The position numbers and the translations under genes were made by a program. This document shows, in pieces, positions 1-5,874 of a stretch of 6,070 nt of DNA. The DNA is taken from assembly GCA_021792075.1 (NCBI GenBank), contig JAJYVK010000107.1:1-6070 (forward strand), in the 5' to 3' direction. Source of the stretch: Actinomycetes bacterium. Lineage in GTDB: Bacteria; Actinomycetota; Acidimicrobiia; Acidimicrobiales; Acidimicrobiaceae. The notes under the pieces were generated by a model. The model saw only the letters and a program-made list of their open reading frames with translations. It was not told the DNA's origin and searched no databases. Positions within the stretch are counted from its first letter, which is position 1, and each line of letters begins with the position of its first letter.

Positions 1-108
1 CCCCTTTGTTGCTGGGTTTGGACTGTTCTGTAAACGACCATTCTACCAGCTCAGAGGGCACTATTTCTTTGTAAGCCAGCCTTTGTGCGAGTGATTTTCG
101 GTGTTTCT
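1..108 (-). mobile_element. Decayed insertion-sequence end (transposase C-terminal remnant)
   Basis: Read on the minus strand, this stretch resembles the transposase end at the right edge of the window. Both contain the same 12 bases (75-86 here, 5955-5966 there) in the same codon frame, encoding Lys-Gly-Trp. In both, exactly four codons follow before the stop (TAG at 61-63 here, TGA at 5941-5943 there). Further out, 23-35 (CTGTTCTGTAAAC) resembles 5897-5909 (CTGTTTCGGTAAC), and TTGTTG occurs at 6-11 and at 5875-5880. The frame is closed by a TAA a few codons upstream of the Lys-Gly-Trp block, so only the tail survives. The inner boundary is not exact; similarity fades between about 95 and 108. 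This is inference from comparing the two ends within the window, without an IS database. Confidence 0.5.
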
Positions 109-807
109 AGGTTAAGTGGCAACTATGTCAAGCCAATCTACTTCTCGACTCCCACAAGAGTGCTGCATGCCCTTGGTTCGATGCTGTCAAAAGGTGAGCT
201 CTTGCCAGCCATGTGGCAAACAGCCGTCATCGTGATACTTGGTTTTGGTGCATCAGCAATTGTCGGTATTGCGGCTGGCTTGGCGCTTGGACGGTCAATC
301 AAGCTGCGCACCGCAATCTCGCCGCTGATCAGTATGGCAATTGCGGCGCCTTTCGTCGCCTTGCTCCCGCTGATGGAAATATGGTTCGGCCTTGGTCTTC
401 TAGCCCGGGTCGCATTCACATTCATTCTCTGCATTTGGCTGGTCGTAATAAATACCTATATAGGCGTCGCGTCGCTTTCGGCGTCCTACAGTGAACTTGC
501 CGAGTCAATGAGCTTGAGCAAGCGAGAGAGCATACGGTACATTATCCTTCCCGGAGCGGCACCGTATATTTTTGCAGGCCTGCGGATTTCCGCAGCTCAA
601 GCCATTGTAGGTGCGGTTCTGGCCGGCCAAGAAGTCGGAGCCAGCGGCTTGGGGGGACTGGCGGGCAACTACGGATCGTTTTTCCAGACTTCGCATCTGA
701 TAGTTACCATTGTCGCCTCCACGATCTTGGCATTCATACTTTTTGGCCTCTTGCGTTTCTACCAGTCACTGCGCAGCCCCTGGATTCACGCTACTGGCCA
801 AGGGTAA
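85..807 (+). CDS. ABC transporter permease 1, NitT/TauT (SsuC-like) type, probably N-terminally truncated
   Basis: Inner-membrane channel subunit of an importer related to the sulfonate, taurine and nitrate systems. The 240-residue frame has hydrophobic segments at about 44-68, 78-100, 104-128, 162-182 and 204-225. The cytoplasmic EAA loop that docks on the ATPase is at about 137-156, ending in Ile-Leu-Pro. The usually conserved Gly in that loop is Ser143. Family members normally run about 250-280 residues with a first membrane helix before the Pro-Ser/Thr-Pro motif. Here that motif (STP, 21-23) comes after only 20 residues and no first helix is visible; permease 2 has one at 36-52. The GTG at 85 has no good ribosome binding site and lies inside the IS-like sequence, and an in-frame TAA sits at 31-33. 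The frame may therefore be a fused or truncated gene, possibly non-functional. Downstream of residue 10 it is open and well conserved. The ATPase gene starts 49 bp later in the same operon. Confidence 0.85.
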   Translation: MRVIFGVSRLSGNYVKPIYFSTPTRVLHALGSMLSKGELLPAMWQTAVIVILGFGASAIVGIAAGLALGRSIKLRTAISPLISMAIAAPFVALLPLMEIWFGLGLLARVAFTFILCIWLVVINTYIGVASLSASYSELAESMSLSKRESIRYIILPGAAPYIFAGLRISAAQAIVGAVLAGQEVGASGLGGLAGNYGSFFQTSHLIVTIVASTILAFILFGLLRFYQSLRSPWIHATGQG

Positions 808-840
808 TTGAATTCCGCAGACGGCAGGATTCCCAACTAC

Positions 841-846
841 AAGGAG
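841..846 (+). promoter_or_regulatory. Ribosome binding site of the ATPase gene
   Basis: AAGGAG lies 10 bases before the GTG at 857. It supports that GTG over later in-frame starts, and the translated N-terminus matches where family members begin. Confidence 0.75.
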
Positions 847-856
847 AACAATCGAA

Positions 857-1693
857 GTGACCCAAACCGATGACCGATCTCTGCTGGAAGTCAGAGGTGT
901 GAGCAAGTACTTTTCTGACGCGCGTCACAACCGCAAACTTGTACTTGATGATGTATCCCTGAAGGTACATAAGGGCGAGTTCGTCAGCATTCTCGGCAAA
1001 AGCGGTTGCGGAAAGACGACACTGTTGAGAATAATTGATGGCCTCATTGAATGGGATGATGGGGATGTTCTGCTTGAGGATCAGCCGGTTGGAAAGGCTC
1101 AGCGGCAGCGCATGGCGTTTGTATTCCAGGATTCTAACCTGCTCCCCTGGCGATCCGTGAAAAGAAATGTTGAACTCAATCTCGAATCGCTCAAAGAGCT
1201 TTCTCCCCAGGAGCGTTCCGATCGCGCCATTGAGGCGCTTCGGATGGTTGGCCTTGAAGACGCAGCCGATCATGCTCCATACCAACTCTCAGGAGGAATG
1301 CAGCAGCGGGTGGGAGTTGCTCGAGCCTTGGCGCGTCAACCTGCCGTGTTCCTGATGGATGAGCCCTTTGGCCACCTGGACAACTTTACCCGTGAAAGAC
1401 TCCAGCAGGAAATTGGAGCCCTGATCGAGCGCTTGAACGCGACAGTCGTCTTTGTCACGCATGACATCGATGAAGCTATTTTGCTCTCCGACAGGATCGT
1501 GCTGATGGAATCAGATCCGGGCCGCGTATCAAAGGTATTCGAGGTTGACCTTCCCCGCCCTAGATGGCGCTATAACGTTAGAGCTCATCCAGAAGCAATG
1601 CGACTTCGCGAAGAGATAGTAACAGACCTGCATCTGAAGATCGCTGACTGGGTACAGCCGGAGGGGGCGATGCTCAATGGCAGTGAATCTTGA
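857..1693 (+). CDS. ABC transporter ATP-binding protein, NitT/TauT (SsuB/TauB-like) type
   Basis: Cytoplasmic ATPase that powers import through the neighbouring permeases. At 278 residues it has the usual length, with all nucleotide-binding motifs in order. Walker A is GKSGCGKTT at 47-55, the Q-loop glutamine is Gln91, and the signature LSGGMQQ is at 144-150. Walker B is VFLMDEP at 164-170 with catalytic Glu169, and the switch histidine is His202 in VTHD. The D-loop reads FGHLD (171-175) where FGALD is common in this subfamily, a mild variation. The C-terminal extension of about 60 residues after the H-loop, with a Pro-Arg-Pro-Arg stretch near 233, is typical of SsuB/TauB/NrtD-like proteins. 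The start is GTG with a good AAGGAG. The last 17 bases overlap the start of permease 2, implying translational coupling. The sequence does not define the substrate, so no gene symbol is given. Confidence 0.95.
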   Translation: MTQTDDRSLLEVRGVSKYFSDARHNRKLVLDDVSLKVHKGEFVSILGKSGCGKTTLLRIIDGLIEWDDGDVLLEDQPVGKAQRQRMAFVFQDSNLLPWRSVKRNVELNLESLKELSPQERSDRAIEALRMVGLEDAADHAPYQLSGGMQQRVGVARALARQPAVFLMDEPFGHLDNFTRERLQQEIGALIERLNATVVFVTHDIDEAILLSDRIVLMESDPGRVSKVFEVDLPRPRWRYNVRAHPEAMRLREEIVTDLHLKIADWVQPEGAMLNGSES

Positions 1694-2522
1694 AGAGGGA
1701 TTCAGTGGCTCGGCCGAACTTCTGACAAATGAGAGCGCCTCGTCAGCTTCTCGCCTTCGCATGTCGCGAAAATACTCTGGCACTCTATACCTTCTTGTAT
1801 CTCTCCTCGTGTTGTGGCAGATAATTGGCTCTTTCCTTGATCCGATCTATATTTCAAGTCCGACCCTTGTGGCAAGCAATCTTTGGGAAATGCTCTTCGG
1901 CAAGACCCAGATATGGCACGACATAGCTGTCTCGGCCTCTGAGATGTATATCGGCCTGGCAATCGCCCTCGTGATCGGCTCTGTTTTTGGATTGGCAATC
2001 GGCAGATCGCGCGTAATTCGTGGCATTACCGCCCCTTACGTGGTCTTTCTCAATGCCACTCCCCTGGTGATTACGTTGCCGTTATTGGCAATTTGGCTCG
2101 GTGTGGACGAGAAGGCCAGAATCGTATTCATAGTGCTGCTCGCCACCTGGCCAATTCTTCTAAACGTTGCCGCAGGATGCCGTAACGTCAGCGGGCGATT
2201 CACAGAGCTGGGAAATTCGGCAGGACTTAGCAGGGCTGACGTGATCCGGAAGATCATAATCCCAGGGGTACTTCCATATTTCCTTACAGGGGCCCGTATT
2301 TCAGCAGGCCTAGTCGTCATTGGCATGGTCGTCTCCGAGATGGAGGTCAGTCTGGTGGGACTTGGCTATCTTCTTGCTTCGTATGCCTCTGGATTTCAGA
2401 CCTCAAAGCTACTCGCGGTCTTCGTCATCTCAACCATCTTCGGTCTGATCAATGTCGGCATACTTTCTTTGGCGACTCGGCTTTGGGCACCATGGGCTGT
2501 ACTCGAGCGAAAGGAACGCTAA
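1677..2522 (+). CDS. ABC transporter permease 2, NitT/TauT (SsuC-like) type
   Basis: Second channel subunit, 281 residues, complete. Residues 1-35 are a polar Ser-rich cytoplasmic N-terminus, longer than usual; Met29 is a possible internal start. Membrane segments fall at about 36-52, 92-109, 120-140, 147-166, 204-224 and 244-266. The EAA loop is at 177-201 with the conserved Gly183 and a downstream Ile-Pro. A purine-rich GGAGGGGG at 1660-1667, inside the ATPase gene, is placed nine bases before the ATG at 1677 and supports this start. Alignable landmarks shared with permease 1 include Pro-Ile-Tyr before the Ser-Pro motif, Ile-Trp then Gly in the third segment, and Phe-Gln-Thr-Ser before the last one. 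The two are paralogues. They may form a heterodimer, or this protein may form a homodimer if permease 1 is defective. Confidence 0.93.
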   Translation: MAVNLEEGFSGSAELLTNESASSASRLRMSRKYSGTLYLLVSLLVLWQIIGSFLDPIYISSPTLVASNLWEMLFGKTQIWHDIAVSASEMYIGLAIALVIGSVFGLAIGRSRVIRGITAPYVVFLNATPLVITLPLLAIWLGVDEKARIVFIVLLATWPILLNVAAGCRNVSGRFTELGNSAGLSRADVIRKIIIPGVLPYFLTGARISAGLVVIGMVVSEMEVSLVGLGYLLASYASGFQTSKLLAVFVISTIFGLINVGILSLATRLWAPWAVLERKER

Positions 2523-2620
2523 TACGTCTCAATCGTCCATCTGAGCTACATCATCACTTCAACTACAGGGAAGTTCTTCGCTACCGGTCATCGGTTGCGG
2601 ATACTCAATCGGCAAATCAA

Positions 2621-2627
2621 AAAGGAG
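2621..2627 (+). promoter_or_regulatory. Ribosome binding site deciding the GTG start of the binding protein
   Basis: AAAGGAG ends seven bases before the GTG at 2635. The in-frame ATG at 2647 would sit 19 bases away, too far. The 112 bp between permease 2 and this gene otherwise show only a weak ACCG/CGGT inverted repeat near 2583-2595 and no convincing promoter, so the gene is probably read from the operon transcript. Confidence 0.65.
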
Positions 2628-2634
2628 TATTTTT

Positions 2635-3744
2635 GTGAGACCAGCTATGAAGGTCATCGGGTCGCTGCTCGGAGCAGGACTGATCATGACCGCGTGTGGC
2701 AGTTCCAGTTCTAACGCAAGTGCCACTGCCACAACTGCGGCCCAAGCTAACAGCAACAGCGGAAGTAGCAACAATTACGGCCTGAAACTCAACGCGGACG
2801 GTACTCCGAATCTCAAGGGAGTCACCCTTCACCTCGGCATATCCGGCGGAAACCCTGTTCCGGGAGACACGACAAACTTTATCCTTTCCCGAATGCTGAA
2901 GAGCTGGGGAGCTAACGTAACCTACACAATCGGCGGCGGCCCAAGTATGCAGCTTGCAGTGGTCAGTGGACAGCTGGATGCCGCAGACGGACAATTTTCC
3001 AGCTCGCTTGATGCGGGCCTACAGATCATTGCACCAGCTATGACACACGTCGATGACGTGCTCGTATCGAGTAAGTACACCTCGGTCAGCCAGCTAAAAG
3101 GCACAACAGTTGCCACCTCATCCAACCTCGATCCAGGAAACTACCTGGGCGGTGTGCTCTCAAAGGCCCAAGGTTGGGGTGCGAGTGGCATAAAGATGAC
3201 CTTCACTGGCGCAGATTCCAGCACGGTTGACCAGCTCATATCTGGCAAATTGACCACGGCCTTCGTAGCCGCCGAAGACCTTGTCACCCTAAAGGCTCAC
3301 GGCACATTCAACGTGTTGAAGACCGCTGCCCAAATTTCCCCGGACTATGCAGACAGCTTCAACGCCGCCCTCCCATCTTGGGTAGCGTCGCACCAATCAG
3401 ATGTTTTGGCCATCGATCTAGCATGGTGGGCAGCCGCTAGAGTTTTCGACACCAATAAAACTGCTTGGGACAACTACGCCGAACAGTATACGAACAACGC
3501 AGCGACGCCTGCAGCTGTCACGGCGCAACGTCAAGCCCTTGAGCAGTTCAATCCATGGCCCAACACTCCGGCCGACGCCAGCACAATTCTATCCAACCAG
3601 GTGATCCAGACCAACTACGCTGCAAACCTGGCAGCAGGACAGATGAAGGGCGCGGGCCTGAACAGATCGGCCTCTTCGATGGCGGATTTGGGACCTTGGC
3701 AGTTGTCAGCAAAGATTGCAGCAAAGTACCCGAGCATTTACTAG
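2635..3744 (+). CDS. ABC transporter substrate-binding lipoprotein, NitT/TauT type
   Basis: Extracytoplasmic receptor that delivers substrate to the permeases. The 369-residue product starts with a short signal: Lys6, a hydrophobic core at 7-19, and lipobox Met-Thr-Ala-Cys with lipidated Cys21. Met at -3 is slightly off consensus. Residues 22-48 are a low-complexity Ser/Asn/Thr/Ala tether, a habit of Gram-positive and especially actinobacterial lipoproteins. The body resembles the SsuA/NMT1-like fold. Lobe 1 is about 62-145, with a Gly-rich GGG then a helix at 100-113 and an Ala-Asp-Gly strand at 117-119. The crossover to lobe 2 is at about 148-160, the motif Ser-Val-Ser-Gln-Leu-Lys-Gly. The C-terminal helical part, about 255-369, is rich in Trp and Tyr. 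Placement last in the operon, after the permeases, is a common order. The ligand cannot be inferred; the family binds sulfonates, nitrate, thiamine precursors and aromatics, among others. Confidence 0.92.
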   Translation: MRPAMKVIGSLLGAGLIMTACGSSSSNASATATTAAQANSNSGSSNNYGLKLNADGTPNLKGVTLHLGISGGNPVPGDTTNFILSRMLKSWGANVTYTIGGGPSMQLAVVSGQLDAADGQFSSSLDAGLQIIAPAMTHVDDVLVSSKYTSVSQLKGTTVATSSNLDPGNYLGGVLSKAQGWGASGIKMTFTGADSSTVDQLISGKLTTAFVAAEDLVTLKAHGTFNVLKTAAQISPDYADSFNAALPSWVASHQSDVLAIDLAWWAAARVFDTNKTAWDNYAEQYTNNAATPAAVTAQRQALEQFNPWPNTPADASTILSNQVIQTNYAANLAAGQMKGAGLNRSASSMADLGPWQLSAKIAAKYPSIY

Positions 3745-3750
3745 TAACCG

Positions 3751-3770
3751 GAGCGAGAGCGATCTCGCTC
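3751..3770 (+). terminator. Hairpin with GNRA-type loop just after the operon
   Basis: GAGCGAGA at 3751-3758 pairs perfectly with TCTCGCTC at 3763-3770 around the tetraloop GCGA. It lies six bases past the stop codon of the binding protein. There is no T-run, only TTTT at 3781-3784, so it is a candidate terminator or 3'-end stabiliser rather than a classic intrinsic terminator. Confidence 0.5.
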
Positions 3771-3795
3771 GAGTCACCACTTTTGAATGAACCAG

Positions 3796-3827
3796 TGTGG
3801 CAGCAACTCGCATGAGTTGCTGCCACA
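3796..3827. terminator. Perfect 14-bp hairpin between convergent genes
   Basis: Bases 3796-3809 (TGTGGCAGCAACTC) are exactly complementary to 3814-3827 with loop GCAT. It lies 52 bases past the end of the ABC operon and about 250 bases past the end of the minus-strand gene. Convergent flanking genes make a bidirectional terminator the simplest reading, although neither side carries a T-run. Terminators lacking a T-run have been proposed in actinobacteria. Confidence 0.6.
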
Positions 3828-4075
3828 TACATGAAGAGGCCTATATGGAAAGGTTGCCTAGCTCGGCCCACAGGACGAAAGCCTCCGGGCGCAGCAAGCT
3901 TTCACCCAGCAAACGTTCACCAGAGGCAACAGAACGCCATCTAGCTAACGCGAGCAACCTACCAACGATCCGCGCGATGAAACTGCCAATGCCAATACCG
4001 ATATGATAGCGCGCCCGCGTCTCTAATTTGCCTAGAGCCCCTCTGTTAGCCCAGTCTTAAATATTGAGCCAAGTT
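3828..4075. other. Non-coding stretch with nested inverted repeats
   Basis: No gene is credible here. Visible structure includes AGGTTG (3851-3856) plus CTCG (3862-3865), together complementary to the continuous CGAGCAACCT at 3951-3960. Inside are GCCTC (3881-3885) with GAGGC (3923-3927), and an alternative GAAAGC (3877-3882) with GCTTTC (3898-3903). Nearer the minus-strand gene, CTCTA and TAGAG flank ATTTGCC around 4020-4036. This could be a folded 3' untranslated region of the minus-strand gene, or a small RNA on either strand. No promoter was recognised. Confidence 0.35.
3892..3921. repeat. Two-copy 15-bp tandem repeat
   Basis: CAGCAAGCTTTCACC (3892-3906) is directly followed by CAGCAAACGTTCACC (3907-3921); 13 of 15 positions match. 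Each unit centres on a palindromic hexamer, AAGCTT and AACGTT, so a pair of protein sites is as possible as a simple duplication. Confidence 0.6.
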
Positions 4076-5674
4076 TTATGCAGCTTTACGCAGTCGCGCC
4101 AACGCAAGATAGTCGTCAATGTGAGTGTCGATAACCTTGAATGCGTCTCGTAAGGGGACGGATGCAGGGGCGAGATGCGCCGAGAGTAAGGGCGGTAGAA
4201 CGCGTTGTCCTAGCTTGGTGTAAGTGACTGCAAAACGTATGCCGTCTGGGGTGAGGCTGTATGTGTTGGAGTGTTCGATGCGCAATACAAGGCCCTTGAG
4301 ACGGAGCTTGCGCAGGTCATAGGTCATCTGTGAAGTGGTGTAGGGAGCGTCTAAGAGCTGAGACACCAAGGCACGGAGGCTCTTGTTGGTGAAGCCGACA
4401 ACGCTGTTGAGCGCTACACAGAGCGCGCCAGCCAGGGCCATGACGCGTATATCCCCGAAGCGTATCGCTCCGGTTCGTCTACCCTCCTCAAGCGAGGGTT
4501 GTGAGATCCGCTCCCATAGGACGGTCTCGATGGCACAGCCCTGGCCGGCACGTTGGACGTCGAGCAGGCGGCGGTTGGCAGCCTTGGCCTTATTCACAAG
4601 CTCGGCGAGATTACAAAGGCGGCGCTGGACACCAAAGTCGGTAGGGCTGTTTACCACCGTCTCGATGCGAAGTGCACGGCCTTCCTTGAGATACTCTTTG
4701 ATGCGTGAGTGCTTGTAGAACACATTTGTGGTGACATCGGTTCCCCGAGTGACAACCTTGGTCGCGAATTCGCTCTGTGTGGTTTTGCGGATCTGGCGGG
4801 AGAAGATCAGCTTGACTTCATCCGGACGGCCGATATCCAAATTGTCTGCGACAGTGGCCTCGAAGAAGGCCCGGGCTCTGCGAGGCGCATCAAAGACTAT
4901 GGTTCGTGAGACCTCGATCTGGCGCATGGAAAGTTCCCACCAGAAACCGGCCATCCGGTCAGAGGCACCAAGCGGAGTTGGAATGACCTGCATCCAGCGC
5001 TCGAAGAACAGTTGAATCTGATTTGCCCCAAGACGGTCACAGATGACCTGGAGTCGTGTGGGGTCCTCGCAAGATGCGAATCCATTGGCCAGTTCATTGA
5101 AAGCCAGTCCGGCTTTGACGGCTTGACGCTTGGCCCACTCATGTCCATTGACCCAGACCTTGGCCGGGTAGGGGAAGTACGAGCAGATCTTGATGAAACT
5201 AGAACCGAAGTCGGCATCTACGACATAGAAGTAGTAGACCGTCACCCGCCGGTCAGCCTTAGCAAAGTTGAATGACGGTGCTCCTCCTGATGAGTCCTTC
5301 TTGGTCGCACTGAACACAGATTGAAACTCCTGGGCTACACCAATCGCTGCAACCCCGGGCTTAGTTGTGTTCTTTAGGTATGGCTCCATGATGTCGATCT
5401 GGCGCTCACCCTTTTTGAAACGCACTATGGGGATGTTGTTTGTTTTAGCAAAGCTAGTAACGGCCTCTCTGAAGCGATTACCCATCTTTTCCATTACCGC
5501 AGGAGATGGCAGCGGCATCTTCAAGTGTTCACGCATGAAATACACAACCTGGCCCGAGACCTGAAGCTTCGGTACGTAAGCGTTCAGATAGACCCGGTCG
5601 AGACACTCCAGATCCAACATCACGTGCCCGTCGAGCAGATCGTTGACGTTTACGACAGAGGCCATGTGCACCAC
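4076..5674 (-). CDS. Protein of unknown function, about 530 residues, with a C-terminal winged-helix-like domain
   Basis: I cannot assign a named family. The frame is intact; GTG at 5674 gives 532 residues and ATG at 5665 gives 529. No strong ribosome binding site is present, only a G-rich GGGGTGG before the ATG. There is no signal peptide or membrane segment, so it is probably cytoplasmic. Numbered from the GTG, visible parts are an N-terminal acidic motif, Leu-Asp-Leu-Glu-Cys (20-24); a compact aromatic block at about 143-183 with Asp153, Asp155 and Asn-Gly-His-Glu-Trp (176-180); and Trp-Trp-Glu-Leu-Ser-Met-Arg-Gln (245-252). A basic stretch follows: Lys-His-Ser-Arg (321-324) leading to Leu-Arg-Ile-Glu-Thr (335-339). 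Residues about 430-485 look like a winged helix: a helix, a recognition-like helix rich in Arg/Lys-Leu, and a Thr-Tyr-Ser-Leu-Thr-Pro-Asp-Gly wing. Nucleic-acid binding is likely. An enzymatic role through the scattered acidic residues is speculation. The gene runs convergent to the ABC operon and sits next to IS sequence, so it may be accessory. Confidence 0.85.
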   Translation of the reverse strand: MVHMASVVNVNDLLDGHVMLDLECLDRVYLNAYVPKLQVSGQVVYFMREHLKMPLPSPAVMEKMGNRFREAVTSFAKTNNIPIVRFKKGERQIDIMEPYLKNTTKPGVAAIGVAQEFQSVFSATKKDSSGGAPSFNFAKADRRVTVYYFYVVDADFGSSFIKICSYFPYPAKVWVNGHEWAKRQAVKAGLAFNELANGFASCEDPTRLQVICDRLGANQIQLFFERWMQVIPTPLGASDRMAGFWWELSMRQIEVSRTIVFDAPRRARAFFEATVADNLDIGRPDEVKLIFSRQIRKTTQSEFATKVVTRGTDVTTNVFYKHSRIKEYLKEGRALRIETVVNSPTDFGVQRRLCNLAELVNKAKAANRRLLDVQRAGQGCAIETVLWERISQPSLEEGRRTGAIRFGDIRVMALAGALCVALNSVVGFTNKSLRALVSQLLDAPYTTSQMTYDLRKLRLKGLVLRIEHSNTYSLTPDGIRFAVTYTKLGQRVLPPLLSAHLAPASVPLRDAFKVIDTHIDDYLALARLRKAA

Positions 5675-5690
5675 CCCGAAGAAGACTCAG

Positions 5691-5704
5691 ACCCAACGTC
5701 GGGT
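5691..5704. promoter_or_regulatory. Near-palindrome upstream of the unknown gene
   Basis: ACCCAACGTCGGGT is an inverted repeat around a central ACGT, with a single mismatched pair. It lies about 26 bases before the ATG at 5665 on the minus strand, where an operator would overlap the promoter or early leader. A possible -10 (TATTGT on the minus strand, about 5709-5704) touches it, with no good -35. The regulatory role is inference. Confidence 0.25.
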
Positions 5705-5744
5705 ACAATACCATCAATTGTAGGTCACTCACCGATACGCTGCT

Positions 5745-5804
5745 CTCGGCGGTCCGAGGCTTGCCTCACTGGGAGGCTGCTAAGCAATCCTCCCTCCGGG
5801 ATTG
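5745..5804 (-). promoter_or_regulatory. Cluster of competing short hairpins in the leader of the unknown gene
   Basis: Within 60 bases, CTCGG (5745-5749) pairs with CCGAG (5754-5758). GCCTC (5763-5767) can pair with GAGGC at 5756-5760 or with GAGGC at 5773-5777, but not both; the first choice also competes with the CTCGG stem. CAATCC (5785-5790) pairs with GGATTG (5799-5804). The cluster lies 80-140 bases upstream of the minus-strand start. It could be a structured leader or part of an element end. I recognise no known riboswitch. Confidence 0.3.
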
Positions 5805-5874
5805 GCACCATGCATTTATGTTTCCAGTTGGTTGTCCTTGTGAAATTTCTCTGCCGACAAGCCAGCTGAGGATC

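Noticed and set aside
18..46. Possible promoter (TTGGAC, 17 bases, TTCTAC) that could drive permease 1 from IS sequence
   Set aside because: Only three of six bases match at -35 and the -10 is poor. It is too weak to list as a feature.
791..1285. Long open minus-strand frame (164 codons) opposite the ATPase
   Set aside because: It is antisense to a gene with every ABC ATPase motif, and its translation has no recognisable domain and no ribosome binding site.
1702..1998. Minus-strand open frame opposite permease 2
   Set aside because: It overlaps a clearly conserved permease, and its translation is rich in Arg, Ser and Gln with no coherent fold.
3892..3921. CRISPR-like repeat
   Set aside because: There are only two copies, directly abutting with no spacer, and no cas genes in the window.
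3851..3960. tRNA or other known structured RNA gene
   Set aside because: There is no cloverleaf spacing, T-loop consensus or CCA-adjacent acceptor stem. The arms do not match tRNA, tmRNA or a riboswitch that I can recognise.
3797..4006. Plus-strand open frame of 69 codons after the operon
   Set aside because: It starts inside the 14-bp hairpin and runs through the inverted-repeat region. Its composition is basic and low-complexity, and there is no ribosome binding site.
4383..5015. Several plus-strand open frames inside the unknown minus-strand gene
   Set aside because: They overlap each other and the longer frame, and they look like antisense shadows (Arg/Ser-rich, no domains).
5525..5869. 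Plus-strand open frame of 114 codons spanning the start and leader of the unknown gene
   Set aside because: It is antisense to the conserved-looking N-terminus of that gene, crosses the hairpin cluster, and has no start signal or recognisable motif.
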